DNA from: Inediibacterium massiliense
Lineage (GTDB): Bacteria; Bacillota; Clostridia; Peptostreptococcales; Thermotaleaceae
Assembly: GCF_001282725.1 (NCBI RefSeq)
Contig: NZ_LN876586.1
Location: 273,009-337,008, forward strand
DNA length: 64,000 nucleotides
Reading direction: 5' to 3'
The position numbers and the translations under genes were made by a program. The notes beneath the pieces are model-generated. The model was not told the origin of the DNA, made no database searches, and saw only the letters and a program-made list of their open reading frames with translations. Positions 16,805-26,462 of the stretch are shown one piece after another (within the stretch, counting starts at the first letter, position 1; every line of letters begins with the position of its first letter).

Positions 16805-18871
16805 ATGAAGGAATATGGAAGTGATCAAATAAGGAATGTGGCATTCGTAGGACATGGGGGGTGTGGAAAAACTGCTTTAACAGAAGCTATTTTATATACA
16901 ACAAAAGTTACAAATAGATTAGGAAAAACGGAAGAAGGAAATACTATATCAGATTTTGACAAACAAGAGATCGAGAGAAAACTTTCCATCAATACCAGTG
17001 TGATTCCTATTGAGTGGGATCGATATAAATATAATATATTAGATACACCAGGTTACTTTGATTTTATAGGAGAAGTCAATAGTACTCTTCGTGTAGCAGG
17101 AGGAGCAATTATTGTAGTAGATGCAAGTTCTGGTGTGGAAGTAGGAACAGAAAAGGCATGGAAGTATGCAAACAATAAAAAAATGCCTAAATTCATATTC
17201 CTCAATAAAATGGATAAAGAAAATGTAAATTATGATAAAGTCATTAACCAATTGAGAGAAAAATTTGGAAAGGCCGTTGCACCTTTTGCAATTCCCTTGG
17301 GAACGGACCATGGATTGAGGGGATTTGTAAATGTAGTAGATCTAATTGCAAGAGAATATAATGGAAAAGAATGTGTAGATGCTCCCATTAAAGAAGAATG
17401 GATGGAAAAAATTCTACCCATTAGAGAGATGCTTATAGAATCAGTAGCAGAAAGCGATGAAATGCTAATGGAAAAATATTTTGAAGGAGAGGAATTTAGC
17501 CAAGAGGAGATTCATGAGGGCTTAAGAAAAGGTGTATTAGCAGGAGAGATTGTACCTGTGTTAGTGGGTTCTGCAGCAAATAATATAGGTGTACATACAC
17601 TTTTGGAAATGATCAATCATTATATGCCTAGTCCTAAGGATATGACAGGATATGAAGGAGTAAGTCCTCATGATGGAAAAAAAGTGGTAAGAAATATAAG
17701 GGAAGAAGAACCTTTTTCTGCATTGATCTTTAAAACCATTGTAGACCCATATATAGGGAAAATTTCACTAATGAAAGTAATTTCAGGTAGTCTTACAGGA
17801 GATATGGAAGTATATAACCCTGAAAAAGAGCAATTAGAGAAAATAGGAAATCTATTTTTGATGAGAGGAAAAAGTCAAATTCCAGTACAAAAAGTAGTAG
17901 CAGGGGATATTGTAGCTGTATCAAAACTTCAGTATACACAAACAGGAGATACTTTATGTGATAAGATTGCTCCTATTCAATACTCTAAAATAGAATTTCC
18001 ACAACCTACTCTCTTTATGGCTGTAGAACCGAAGGCAAAGGGAGACGAAGAAAAAATAGGGACAGGATTACATAGATTAGCAGAAGAAGATCCAAGCTTT
18101 ATGGTTTATCGTAATACAGAAACGAAACAAACATTAATTGGTGGCCAAGGAGATATGCATATAGATGTGATTACCAGCAAATTAAAAAATAAATTTGGTG
18201 TAGACGTAAATATTGTAGATCAAATCATTCCTTATCGTGAAACAATAAAAGGAAAAGCTGATGTACAAGGAAAGCATAAAAAGCAATCTGGTGGACATGG
18301 ACAATATGGAGACGTAAAAATAAGATTCGAACCTGTAGAAGAAGAATTTTTATTTGAGGAAGAAATTTTTGGAGGTTCTGTGCCTAAAAACTATATTCCA
18401 GCTGTTGAAAAAGGACTTAGGGAATGTCTAGATTGTGGAGTATTAGCAGGATATCCTGTAGTAAATTTAAGAGCTATTTTATATGATGGATCTTATCATG
18501 ATGTGGATTCATCAGAAATGGCATTTAAAATTGCAGCATCCTTAGCATTTAAAAAAGGAATGCAGGAAGCAAATCCAGTTTTATTAGAACCTATTATGCG
18601 TGTAGAAATTATTGTTCCAGATGATTATATGGGAGATATTATGGGAGATATGAATAAAAGAAGAGGAAGAATTCTTGGAATGGAGCCTTTAGAAGATGGA
18701 AGTCAAAAGGTTATTGCAGAGGCTCCTCAAGCAGAATTATTTAAATATGCCATTGACCTTCGCTCTATGACTCAAGCAAGGGGAAGCTTTACTATGGAAT
18801 TTACTAGGTATGAAGAAGTTCCAGGTCAACTTACCCCTAAAATTATTGAAGCTACAAAGGCAAGAAAGTAA
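16805..18871 (+). CDS. EF-G-like GTPase (FusA2-type paralogue)
   Basis: A 688-residue five-domain translational GTPase. Its P-loop is 'GHGGCGKTA' (about 16-24) rather than the 'AHIDAGKTTT' of housekeeping EF-G. 'DTPGYFDF' (G3, about 81) and 'NKMDKENV' (G4, about 135) follow. Domains III-V are intact, including 'SGGHGQYGDVKIRFEP' and 'MGDMNKRRGRILGME'. It belongs to the EF-G-like branch seen in clostridia and in FusA2. Such proteins may act in stress or recycling steps, but the role here is unknown. GAGGGGGAAG supports the ATG. It is monocistronic with a terminator and diverges from the cysteine desulfurase gene. Confidence 0.9.
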   Translation: MKEYGSDQIRNVAFVGHGGCGKTALTEAILYTTKVTNRLGKTEEGNTISDFDKQEIERKLSINTSVIPIEWDRYKYNILDTPGYFDFIGEVNSTLRVAGGAIIVVDASSGVEVGTEKAWKYANNKKMPKFIFLNKMDKENVNYDKVINQLREKFGKAVAPFAIPLGTDHGLRGFVNVVDLIAREYNGKECVDAPIKEEWMEKILPIREMLIESVAESDEMLMEKYFEGEEFSQEEIHEGLRKGVLAGEIVPVLVGSAANNIGVHTLLEMINHYMPSPKDMTGYEGVSPHDGKKVVRNIREEEPFSALIFKTIVDPYIGKISLMKVISGSLTGDMEVYNPEKEQLEKIGNLFLMRGKSQIPVQKVVAGDIVAVSKLQYTQTGDTLCDKIAPIQYSKIEFPQPTLFMAVEPKAKGDEEKIGTGLHRLAEEDPSFMVYRNTETKQTLIGGQGDMHIDVITSKLKNKFGVDVNIVDQIIPYRETIKGKADVQGKHKKQSGGHGQYGDVKIRFEPVEEEFLFEEEIFGGSVPKNYIPAVEKGLRECLDCGVLAGYPVVNLRAILYDGSYHDVDSSEMAFKIAASLAFKKGMQEANPVLLEPIMRVEIIVPDDYMGDIMGDMNKRRGRILGMEPLEDGSQKVIAEAPQAELFKYAIDLRSMTQARGSFTMEFTRYEEVPGQLTPKIIEATKARK

Positions 18872-18892
18872 AATATAGTTTCTCAACAGTTT

Positions 18893-18918
18893 AAAGCCAA
18901 TCTAGGATTGGCTTTTTT
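18893..18918 (+). terminator. Terminator after the EF-G-like gene
   Basis: aaagccaat / attggcttt stem with a T6 tail. Confidence 0.9.
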
Positions 18919-19030
18919 CTATGATAGATAAAAAGAGAGATAAAGGGTAAAAATATACAGAAAGATAAAGAAAAACAAGGATGATGATGATTAATTTTCA
19001 AAAAAAGGGAAATAAACAAGAAGATAGCCC

Positions 19031-19059
19031 TTGAAAATATGATAAAAATTCATTAAAAT
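19031..19059 (+). promoter_or_regulatory. Sigma-A promoter of the ctsR operon
   Basis: TTGAAA (19031-19036), a 17-base spacer and TAAAAT (19054-19059). The predicted start near 19066 falls at the edge of the CtsR operator. Confidence 0.8.
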
Positions 19060-19066
19060 ATACTAA

Positions 19067-19083
19067 AGTCAAAGAAAGTCAAA
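19067..19083 (+). promoter_or_regulatory. CtsR operator
   Basis: A tandem heptad AGTCAAA-gaa-AGTCAAA matches the known CtsR box (RGTCAAA NAN RGTCAAA). It lies just downstream of the -10 box, where bound CtsR would block transcription of its own operon. Confidence 0.9.
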
Positions 19084-19096
19084 AAGGGAGATGACA

Positions 19097-19567
19097 ATGG
19101 CAAGAATAAGTGATTTAATTGAAATATTTATAAAAGAATTGCTAGAAGAAGCCAATAATAGAAGTATTGAAATTCAAAGAAACGAATTAGCTAGTTATTT
19201 TAATTGTGCTCCTTCACAAATTAATTATGTACTTACTACTCGTTTTACAATAGATAAAGGATATTTGATTGAAAGTAGAAGGGGTGGAGGGGGACATATT
19301 AAAATTGCACAAACCAATATAGATAAAAATCAATATATAAATGTATTGCTTCGTGAAATTGGACATGGTATGAGTAGTATGAAGGCAGAAGCTATCATTG
19401 ATTTTTTAACAGATAAAAAAATCATTACAGAAAGAGAAAAATCAATTATGAAATCAGCTATAAGTGACAGAAGTATTAGTACCCCTATGAATATAAAGGA
19501 TGAAATTAGAGCAAATCTCCTTAAAAGTATGATTGTTGCGGTATTTAATTTTAAAGGGAGGGACTAA
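19097..19567 (+). CDS. ctsR: CtsR, repressor of class III heat-shock genes
   Basis: A 156-residue repressor. The N-terminal winged helix-turn-helix carries 'ELASYFNCAPSQINYVLTTRF' split across about 30-50 and the glycine-rich wing 'RRGGGGHIKI' (about 60-70). A C-terminal dimerisation/arginine-phosphorylation domain follows. ATG 19097 is six bases from AAAGGGAG, better placed than ATG 19091. It represses the clp/mcs genes and is inactivated during heat or protein stress with McsA/McsB. It is the first gene of ctsR-mcsA-mcsB-clpC, with gaps of 2-13 bp, the standard Firmicutes order. Confidence 0.96.
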   Translation: MARISDLIEIFIKELLEEANNRSIEIQRNELASYFNCAPSQINYVLTTRFTIDKGYLIESRRGGGGHIKIAQTNIDKNQYINVLLREIGHGMSSMKAEAIIDFLTDKKIITEREKSIMKSAISDRSISTPMNIKDEIRANLLKSMIVAVFNFKGRD

Positions 19568-19569
19568 AT

Positions 19570-20091
19570 ATGATATGTGAAAGATGTAATAAAAGACCTG
19601 CTACTGTGCATTTGACTAAGATTTTAAATGATAAAAAAACGGAAGTTCATTTATGTGAACAATGTGCTAAGCAAACAGAACAAGTAACATTTGAAAACTC
19701 TTTTTCTATCAATAATTTTTTAACGGGCATATTAGATTCTATACAAGATTCTCCTATCAAGGTAGATTATATCCAAGCTACCAAGTGTGATCATTGTGGT
19801 ATGACTTATGGAAAATTTAAGCAGTTGGGAAGGTTAGGATGTTCAAAATGTTATCATGCTTTTTACGAGAAACTCAATACATTGATCAAAAGAATACAAG
19901 GAAATGAAAGTCATATAGGAAAAATTCCCAAGAGAGCTGGAGGATCATTAAGAATTAAAAATCAAATTAAAGAATTAAAAATGAAGTTAAATGATGCTAT
20001 TAGAAAAGAAGCTTTTGAAGATGCAGCTCTTTTTAGAGACCAAATCAAAGAACTTGAAAGTCAGATGAAAAGGGAAGATGAGGAGGTGTAG
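19570..20091 (+). CDS. mcsA: McsA, zinc-finger activator of the McsB arginine kinase
   Basis: A 173-residue protein with two pairs of CxxC zinc-binding motifs at the start ('CERCNKRPA', 'LCEQCAK') and two more ('CDHCGMTY', 'GCSKCYHAF', about 74-97). A C-terminal UvrB/UvrC (UVR) motif is present at about 135-170 ('AIRKEAFEDAALFRDQIKELE'). It binds and activates McsB and helps control CtsR and ClpC. Its start lies two bases after the ctsR stop, with AAAGGGAGG overlapping the end of ctsR. Confidence 0.95.
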   Translation: MICERCNKRPATVHLTKILNDKKTEVHLCEQCAKQTEQVTFENSFSINNFLTGILDSIQDSPIKVDYIQATKCDHCGMTYGKFKQLGRLGCSKCYHAFYEKLNTLIKRIQGNESHIGKIPKRAGGSLRIKNQIKELKMKLNDAIRKEAFEDAALFRDQIKELESQMKREDEEV

Positions 20092-20093
20092 AT

Positions 20094-21122
20094 ATGACAA
20101 AATGGATGAATGAGGTAGGTCCAGATGGGGATATTATCATTAGTAGCAGAATACGTCTCGCTAGAAATCTTGAGGAATTTCCTTTTCCAATTGCTTTAAC
20201 AAAAGGAAAAAGTAAAGAAGTATATGAGCTGATTTCTGATACCATATTAAAAGGAAATAGTGCTTTAAAAGACGAGAGTGAATTGATTAAGTTAGATGAA
20301 ATTTCTCCACTAGAAAGGCAGGTGTTTGTAGAAAAACATATTATTAGTCCTTATTTAGCAACAAACTATGAAAAAAGCGCTGCTCTTTTGAACAAAGATG
20401 AGTCTATTAGTATTATGATTAATGAAGAAGATCATATAAGAATTCAATGTCTCTTACCAGGATTTCAACTAGAGAATGCTTTTGATTTAGCAGATAAAGT
20501 AGATGATGTTCTAGAAGAGGGAGTAAAATATGCTTTTGATGAAAAATTAGGATACTTAACATCTTGTCCTACAAATATAGGAACAGGAATGAGAGCTTCA
20601 GTAATGATTCATCTTCCTGCTTTATCTATGATTGGATATATGAATAGAATTTTGCAAGCAGCAAATCAAATTGGTCTTGCAGTGAGAGGTCTTTATGGAG
20701 AAGGAACAGAATTTATTGGCAATTTATTTCAAATATCTAATCAACTAACCCTCGGAAGAAGTGAAAAAGAAATCATCCAAAATCTTAAGGATGTGACAAA
20801 ACAAATTATTCAAAAGGAGAGAGATGCAAGAAGTACAATTCTTTCTAATAATAAAACTCAGTTAGAGGATAAAATTTATAGATCTTTTGGAATACTATGT
20901 AATGCAAGAATTTTAACTACTCAAGAATGTATGAAGCTTCTATCTGATGTAAGACTTGGAATGGATCTAGGAATTTTAAAAGATATTTCTACTGAAAATG
21001 TAAATGAAATTATGGTTTTAATTCAACCTGCTTATCTTCAAAAACAAGCAAATAAGTCTTTAAGTAGTAACGAAAGGGATATAAGAAGAGCTACTATGGT
21101 TAGAGAAAAATTAAAATACTAG
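20094..21122 (+). CDS. mcsB: McsB, protein-arginine kinase
   Basis: A 342-residue phosphagen-kinase-family protein that phosphorylates arginines and so tags proteins for ClpCP. '[17 protein letters not shown]' (nucleotide-binding arginines, about 18-35) is present, as are '[12 protein letters not shown]' (about 105-120), '[22 protein letters not shown]' (catalytic cysteine, about 160-180) and '[13 protein letters not shown]' at the end. The start lies two bases after the mcsA stop with GAGGAGG upstream. Its position between mcsA and clpC is canonical. Confidence 0.96.
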   Translation: MTKWMNEVGPDGDIIISSRIRLARNLEEFPFPIALTKGKSKEVYELISDTILKGNSALKDESELIKLDEISPLERQVFVEKHIISPYLATNYEKSAALLNKDESISIMINEEDHIRIQCLLPGFQLENAFDLADKVDDVLEEGVKYAFDEKLGYLTSCPTNIGTGMRASVMIHLPALSMIGYMNRILQAANQIGLAVRGLYGEGTEFIGNLFQISNQLTLGRSEKEIIQNLKDVTKQIIQKERDARSTILSNNKTQLEDKIYRSFGILCNARILTTQECMKLLSDVRLGMDLGILKDISTENVNEIMVLIQPAYLQKQANKSLSSNERDIRRATMVREKLKY

Positions 21123-21135
21123 GAGGTGCATTGTT

Positions 21136-23583
21136 ATGGATATGTTTAATAGATTTACAGAGCGTGCACAAAAGGTAATTATACTTTCTCAAGAAGAAGC
21201 TAGAAGTCTTGGGCATAATTATGTGGGAACAGAACATCTTTTATTAGGGCTTTTAAGAGAAGGGGAAGGTATTGCAGCAAAAGCTCTACAGAATATGAAT
21301 GTAAATGTAGAAGAAATTAAGGAAAAAATAAAAGATCTAATAGGTTTAGGAAATATGGATGACATTCAAGTTATGGGATTTACTCCACGGACCAAAAGAA
21401 TATTTGAGCTTAGTTTTGTAGAAGGAAGAAGATTAGGACATAACTATATAGGAACAGAACATCTTTTATTAGGGATTATACGTGAAGGAGAAGGAGTAGC
21501 AGCAAAGCTTTTAATAGATAGTGGTGTAAGTCTATCTAAGGCAAGAGAAGAAGTAATGAAGCTTTTAAGTACTCCAAATGGAGATCATATAGAAAAAGTA
21601 TATCATAAGGAAACACCTACTTTAAATGAATATGGAAGAGATCTTACGAAGATGGTCAAAGAAGGAAAAGTAGATCCTGTCATTGGAAGAGAAAAAGAGA
21701 TTGAAAGAGTCATACAAATATTAAGTAGAAGAACGAAAAATAATCCTTGTTTAATTGGAGAGCCAGGAGTAGGAAAAACTGCCATAGCAGAAGGTTTGGC
21801 TCAAAAAATTGTAGAAGGTAATATTCCACAGACTCTAAAAGACAAAAGAGTTGTAACGCTTGATTTAGCTTCCATGGTTGCAGGGGCAAAATATAGGGGA
21901 GAGTTTGAAGATCGTCTAAAAAAAGTTATGAATGAATTAAGAGAGTCAAAGGATGTTATTTTATTTATAGATGAGATGCATACAATTATTGGAGCAGGAG
22001 CAGCAGAAGGATCTATTGATGCATCTAATATTTTAAAGCCAGCTTTGGCAAGAGGAGAACTTCAAGCAATTGGTGCTACTACTTTAGATGAGTATAGAAA
22101 GCACATTGAAAAAGACCCTGCTTTAGAAAGAAGATTCCAACCTATTCAAGTGGAAGAACCTACTATAGAAGAAACCATAGAAATTCTAAAAGGATTAAGA
22201 GATAAATATGAAGCTCATCATGGAGTAAAAATTACAGACGAAGCATTAAAAGCGGCAGCAAATTTATCTCATAGATATATTACAGATCGATTTTTACCAG
22301 ATAAAGCAGTAGATTTAATTGATGAGGCAGCCTCAAAGCTTCGTTTACAAATGGTAACTCAGCCTCCAGAGCTTAAGGATTTAGAAGAAAAATTAGAAGA
22401 AATAGCAAAGGAAAAGGAAGAATCTATCAGTATTCAAGATTTTGAAAAAGCTGCAAGATTAAGAGATAAAGAAAAAAGAGTAAAAGAAGAACTAAATAAT
22501 AGACAAAAAAATTGGAAGGTAGGGCAAACGGGAAAAGCTACTGTAGCAGAAGAGGAAATTGCTCAAACAGTATCTAGCTGGACTGGAATTCCAGTAAATA
22601 AATTAGCAAAAGAAGAATCCAATAAACTACTAAATATGGAAGCTATTTTACATGAGAGAGTGATTGGACAAGAAGAAGCTGTTGAAGCCATTGCTAAAGC
22701 AGTAAGAAGGGCTAGAGTAGGACTTAAAGATCCAAAACGCCCAGTAGGATCATTCATTTTTTTAGGACCTACAGGAGTAGGAAAAACTGAGCTTTCAAAG
22801 GCATTAGCAGAAGTTTTATTTGGAGATGAAGATGCCCTCATTCGTATTGATATGTCTGAGTATATGGAAAAGCATGCGGTATCTCGTCTTGTTGGATCTC
22901 CTCCAGGATATGTAGGATATGATGAAGGAGGACAATTAACAGAAAAAATAAGAAGAAAGCCTTATTCAGTAGTATTATTTGATGAGATTGAAAAAGCTCA
23001 TCCAGATGTATTTAATATATTGCTTCAAATTTTAGATGATGGAAGATTGACAGATTCACAGGGGAAGGTAGTAGATTTTAAAAATACAGTAATCATCATG
23101 ACTTCCAATGTAGGAGCTCATACTATTAAGAAGCAAAAAACATTAGGATTTACAGGAAACATAGAAGATGAGAAAAAAGATGCCTATGAAAAAATGAAAG
23201 AAAATGTGATAGGTGAGCTAAAGAGAAGTTTCCGACCAGAATTTTTAAATAGAATTGATGAAGTTATTGTATTCCATGGATTAAATCAAAGTGATATTTA
23301 TGAAATTGTAGATCTTATGATTTTAGATTTAACTAAGAGAATGAAAGAATTAAATATTCACATGGAAATTTCAGATGAAGCCAAGAAGTTGCTTGGAGAA
23401 AAAGGATTTGATCCAGAATATGGAGCACGTCCATTAAAAAGAGCTATACGAAAGATGATAGAAGATTCTTTATCAGAAGAAATTTTAAGAGGAAATATTT
23501 CTAAGAATGATGAAATTTTTGTAGATGTACAAAATGGAGAGATTATATTTAGAAATAAGTTAAAACTTGGAAAGAATGAATAA
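21136..23583 (+). CDS. clpC: ClpC, AAA+ protease-associated unfoldase
   Basis: An 815-residue Hsp100 protein. Two Clp-N repeats ('[15 protein letters not shown]', '[15 protein letters not shown]', about 1-150) are followed by AAA-1 with Walker A 'GEPGVGKTA' and Walker B 'VILFIDEMH'. A UVR-containing middle domain lies at about 415-455. AAA-2 has 'GPTGVGKTE', '[12 protein letters not shown]' and the C-terminal D2 domain. It unfolds substrates, including McsB-phosphorylated ones, for ClpP, which is not in this window. AGGAGG precedes the ATG. It is the last gene of the ctsR operon. Confidence 0.98.
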   Translation: MDMFNRFTERAQKVIILSQEEARSLGHNYVGTEHLLLGLLREGEGIAAKALQNMNVNVEEIKEKIKDLIGLGNMDDIQVMGFTPRTKRIFELSFVEGRRLGHNYIGTEHLLLGIIREGEGVAAKLLIDSGVSLSKAREEVMKLLSTPNGDHIEKVYHKETPTLNEYGRDLTKMVKEGKVDPVIGREKEIERVIQILSRRTKNNPCLIGEPGVGKTAIAEGLAQKIVEGNIPQTLKDKRVVTLDLASMVAGAKYRGEFEDRLKKVMNELRESKDVILFIDEMHTIIGAGAAEGSIDASNILKPALARGELQAIGATTLDEYRKHIEKDPALERRFQPIQVEEPTIEETIEILKGLRDKYEAHHGVKITDEALKAAANLSHRYITDRFLPDKAVDLIDEAASKLRLQMVTQPPELKDLEEKLEEIAKEKEESISIQDFEKAARLRDKEKRVKEELNNRQKNWKVGQTGKATVAEEEIAQTVSSWTGIPVNKLAKEESNKLLNMEAILHERVIGQEEAVEAIAKAVRRARVGLKDPKRPVGSFIFLGPTGVGKTELSKALAEVLFGDEDALIRIDMSEYMEKHAVSRLVGSPPGYVGYDEGGQLTEKIRRKPYSVVLFDEIEKAHPDVFNILLQILDDGRLTDSQGKVVDFKNTVIIMTSNVGAHTIKKQKTLGFTGNIEDEKKDAYEKMKENVIGELKRSFRPEFLNRIDEVIVFHGLNQSDIYEIVDLMILDLTKRMKELNIHMEISDEAKKLLGEKGFDPEYGARPLKRAIRKMIEDSLSEEILRGNISKNDEIFVDVQNGEIIFRNKLKLGKNE

Positions 23584-23585
23584 AT

Positions 23586-23605
23586 AAAGCTGCTTTTATA
23601 AGCAG
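23586..23605 (+). repeat. Left copy of the clpC terminator (direct repeat with 23807-23826)
   Basis: It shares 18 of 20 bases (aaagctgcttttannagcag) with the intact terminator 221 bp downstream. It can still form a short hairpin but lacks the T tail. The pair brackets repeat copy C, the same arrangement as at nrdJ. Confidence 0.7.
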
Positions 23606-23610
23606 TATAG

Positions 23611-23790
23611 ACAAAGTCAGAAAAAACGTCACTAATTTTCAAATTTGGAAAATATCTAGAAACGGTCGAAAATAGCATTACAAACTCGCTACGCTCAAAC
23701 AGTGTAATTCTAACCATTTTCTCTCTTATTCTATATTTTCATAAATTCTCAATAAATGTGCCTTATTTTTTATGACTTTGTTAAAATATA
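23611..23790 (+). repeat. Dispersed modular palindromic repeat, copy C
   Basis: It begins 'acaaagtcagaaaa' with 'acgtcactaattttcaa' and ends 'aattctcaataaatgtgccttattttttatgactttgttaaaatata' in part. These ends match those of copies A, B and D. The interior differs: it has 'aaactcgctacgctcaaac' and an 'attaca ... tgtaat' inverted pair instead of the 'aacgg ... cgttggcgcc' module. It occupies most of the 356-bp gap after clpC. Confidence 0.8.
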
Positions 23791-23806
23791 ATGTGATAAC
23801 AGTTTA

Positions 23807-23836
23807 AAAGCTGCTTTTAGGAGCAGCTTTTTTTAT
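23807..23836 (+). terminator. Terminator downstream of clpC
   Basis: aaagctgct / agcagcttt hairpin followed by a T7 tail. Confidence 0.85.
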
Positions 23837-23846
23837 AAAAAATATA

Positions 23847-23875
23847 TTGTATATAAGAGAAAGATGTGGTACTAT
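23847..23875 (+). promoter_or_regulatory. Likely promoter of the ACT-thrC-thrB operon
   Basis: TTGTAT (23847-23852), 17 bases and TACTAT (23870-23875). It is followed by a leader of about 60 nt with a small gttc...gaac hairpin. Confidence 0.6.
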
Positions 23876-23939
23876 TAGAAATAAGTTCGCAAGAAAAGAA
23901 CAAGTGTTTACATTAAAGAGACAAAAAGGAGTGAACTAG

Positions 23940-24380
23940 GTGAGTAATAGGAAGTTTTTAATTATAGATACTACGATCCTCCCAGATATTTATGAAAAGG
24001 TATTAGAAACGAAAGAATTATTAAGAAGAGGAAAAGCAAAAGGGGTAACGGAGGCAACTCAAATGACTGGAATTAGTAGAAGTACTTTTTATAAATATAA
24101 AGATTATATATCGACTCCATCAGAAGGAAGTAGGGGACAAAAGGTAACCATCACACTCTTACTAGAACATTCGCCTGGAAATTTATCAAAGATTTTAAAT
24201 ACAATAGCAAATTGTAATATGAATATATTAACCATTAATCAAGATATCCCCATCAATGGAATTGCTAATGTAAGTATTACATTTGATATATCAGAATCTA
24301 ATAGAGATATTGATTATGTTTTAGAAGCTTTAAATAATATAGAAGGCACTACAAAAATAGAACTCATCGCTATGGAATAA
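23940..24380 (+). CDS. ACT-domain protein (PheB/UPF0735 family)
   Basis: A 146-residue protein. The N-terminal half has a helix-turn-helix-like '[23 protein letters not shown]' split across about 36-60. An ACT domain follows (about 70-146, '[18 protein letters not shown]'). It matches the UPF0735/PheB family, often found beside threonine or aromatic amino-acid genes and thought to sense an amino acid. The start is GTG at 23940 after AAAGGAGTG. It heads the thrC-thrB operon, 13 bp before thrC, so threonine-responsive regulation is a reasonable guess. Confidence 0.88.
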   Translation: MSNRKFLIIDTTILPDIYEKVLETKELLRRGKAKGVTEATQMTGISRSTFYKYKDYISTPSEGSRGQKVTITLLLEHSPGNLSKILNTIANCNMNILTINQDIPINGIANVSITFDISESNRDIDYVLEALNNIEGTTKIELIAME

Positions 24381-24393
24381 GGAGGAAAATAAA

Positions 24394-25443
24394 ATGAAAT
24401 GGCAAGGACTCATTCATAAGTACAGAGAATATTTACCTATAGGAGAAAATACAAATATTATTTCCTTATGCGAAGGAAATACACCACTCATTCGAGCAAG
24501 AAATATTGAGAAAGAAATGGAAGGTTTAGAGATTTATTTAAAATATGATGGACTGAATCCTACTGGATCTTTTAAAGATAGAGGAATGACTATGGCAGTA
24601 ACAAAAGCTGTAGAAGAAGGGTCGAAAGCTATTATTTGTGCATCAACAGGAAATACATCAGCGGCGGCTGCCGCTTTTGCAGCCAAGGCAGGGATAAAAT
24701 CTATTGTGATTATTCCTAATAAAAAAATTGCTATGGGAAAATTAGCTCAAGCCATTGCGTATGGAGCTCAAATTATTGCTATAGATGGAAATTTTGATGA
24801 TGCTTTGAATATGGTAAAAGAAATTTCAAAGAAACATCCTATTACTCTTGTAAATTCTGTGAATCCTTATAGAATCGAAGGACAAAAAACAGCAGCCTTT
24901 GAAGTATGTGATCAATTAGAAGAAGCACCAGATTATTTATCTATTCCAGTAGGAAATGCAGGAAATATAACTGCTTATTGGAAAGGATTTAAAGAATATA
25001 AGGAACATGAAAAAATTAATAAACTGCCTCAATTGTTAGGCTTTCAAGCAGAGGGAGCTGCTCCAATTGTAGAGAATAAGGTATTTGAAAATCCTGAAAC
25101 TATTGCTACAGCTATTCGAATAGGCAATCCTGCTAGCTGGGAAAAAGCTGTAGCAGCCCTTGAAGAATCTAATGGAGCAATTAATAAAATTAGCGATGAA
25201 GAAATTTTAAAAGCTTATGGAATTTTGGCAAGTAAAGAAGGTATTTTTGCAGAACCTGCTTCTTGCATTTCTATCGCAGGAATATATAAGCTATATAAAG
25301 AAGGAAAACTAAAAAAAGGTAAGGTTGTATGTGTTCTTACAGGAAATGGACTGAAAGATCCTGATATTGCAGTAAACATGGGAGGAAATATTAAAGAAAT
25401 AAAAGCAGATTTTGACCTTGTAGAAAAAGAGATTATAGGTTAG
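24394..25443 (+). CDS. thrC: Threonine synthase
   Basis: A 349-residue PLP enzyme converting O-phosphohomoserine to threonine. The lysine that binds PLP is in '[15 protein letters not shown]' (about 60), with '[18 protein letters not shown]' (about 90), the phosphate loop '[12 protein letters not shown]' (about 187-198) and '[12 protein letters not shown]' near the C-terminus. The short form, about 350 residues, is typical of Firmicutes. AAGGAGG precedes the ATG. It precedes thrB by one base. Confidence 0.96.
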   Translation: MKWQGLIHKYREYLPIGENTNIISLCEGNTPLIRARNIEKEMEGLEIYLKYDGLNPTGSFKDRGMTMAVTKAVEEGSKAIICASTGNTSAAAAAFAAKAGIKSIVIIPNKKIAMGKLAQAIAYGAQIIAIDGNFDDALNMVKEISKKHPITLVNSVNPYRIEGQKTAAFEVCDQLEEAPDYLSIPVGNAGNITAYWKGFKEYKEHEKINKLPQLLGFQAEGAAPIVENKVFENPETIATAIRIGNPASWEKAVAALEESNGAINKISDEEILKAYGILASKEGIFAEPASCISIAGIYKLYKEGKLKKGKVVCVLTGNGLKDPDIAVNMGGNIKEIKADFDLVEKEIIG

Positions 25444-25444
25444 G

Positions 25445-26329
25445 ATGATGAATATGTTTAAGGTACGTGTGCCTGCAACTACTGCAAATATGGGTCCTGG
25501 ATTTGATACATTGGGAATGGCTTTATCTCTTTATAATGAATGGAAAGTAGAAAAGGTTGAAAAGGGATTTACGATGGTAGACTGTGATCTTTCTCTAGAA
25601 GATAACTTGGTTTATCAAAGCATGAAAAAGGTCTTAGATGAACATAAAACAAAAATAGATGGAATAAAAATTACACCGAGTATACAAATACCTATGAGCA
25701 GAGGGCTAGGGAGTAGTGCAACCGCTATCGTAGGTGGAATAATGATTGCAAATATATTACTTGGAAATGTACTGACAAAAGATGATATGATTCATATAGG
25801 AACAAAAATGGAAGGACATCCAGATAATATTGTACCTGCTGTTTTAGGAGGTATGTATGCATCTATTTATGAAAATGGAGAAGTCATCTATTCAAAAGTA
25901 AATGTTCCTAAAAATTTAAGATTTGTTGTAATGAGTCCTGATTTTTTTGTATCTACTCATGAAGCAAGAAAAGTGCTTCCACATTCTTATAGCAAAGAGA
26001 ATTGTATTTTTAATTTATCTAGAGTGGCAATGCTTATTTGTGCTATGAATAATGGAGAAATAGATAAGCTTCGGATATCCATGGAAGATAAGATTCATCA
26101 GCCCTATAGAGCTCCACTTATCAAAGATATAAAAGAAATATTTGATCATTCCAAATTATTAGGATCAAAGGCAGAAGTCATAAGTGGTTCAGGATCTACT
26201 CTTCTTGCTATCGTAGAAGAAGATAATACCACATTTCAAGAAAAAATGAATGAATATTTAGAAAAATTAGAAAATAATTGGGATTTAAAAATGTTAAAAA
26301 TGGATGAAATGGGAGTGCAAATAGGATAA
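25445..26329 (+). CDS. thrB: Homoserine kinase
   Basis: A 294-residue GHMP kinase making O-phosphohomoserine for ThrC. It carries 'VPATTANMGPGFDTLGMAL' (substrate loop, about 7-25), the ATP-binding loop 'PMSRGLGSSATAIVGG' (about 83-98) and 'VISGSGSTLLAIVEE' near residue 250. Start codons at 25445, 25448 and 25454 are all in frame. The last fits the GGTTAGG site best and would shorten the protein by three residues. No homoserine dehydrogenase or aspartokinase gene is in the operon. A terminator starts at the stop codon. Confidence 0.95.
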   Translation: MMNMFKVRVPATTANMGPGFDTLGMALSLYNEWKVEKVEKGFTMVDCDLSLEDNLVYQSMKKVLDEHKTKIDGIKITPSIQIPMSRGLGSSATAIVGGIMIANILLGNVLTKDDMIHIGTKMEGHPDNIVPAVLGGMYASIYENGEVIYSKVNVPKNLRFVVMSPDFFVSTHEARKVLPHSYSKENCIFNLSRVAMLICAMNNGEIDKLRISMEDKIHQPYRAPLIKDIKEIFDHSKLLGSKAEVISGSGSTLLAIVEEDNTTFQEKMNEYLEKLENNWDLKMLKMDEMGVQIG

Positions 26330-26356
26330 ACTCATGAGAGTTTATCCTATTTTTAA
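26322..26356 (+). terminator. Terminator after thrB
   Basis: aggataaactc / gagtttatcct stem with an ATGA loop and a T5 tail. The thrB stop codon is in the left arm. Confidence 0.9.
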
Positions 26357-26381
26357 AATTTAGTAGGTATAAAGTCCCTGA

Positions 26382-26410
26382 TTGACTATATAAGAGGGAA
26401 AGTATAAAAT
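26382..26410 (+). promoter_or_regulatory. Likely promoter of radA
   Basis: TTGACT (26382-26387), 17 bases and TAAAAT (26405-26410). Confidence 0.6.
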
Positions 26411-26462
26411 CAGAATAGATAGGCTATATTTTTGATAGAGAATAAGGATTTCGGAGGATAAA

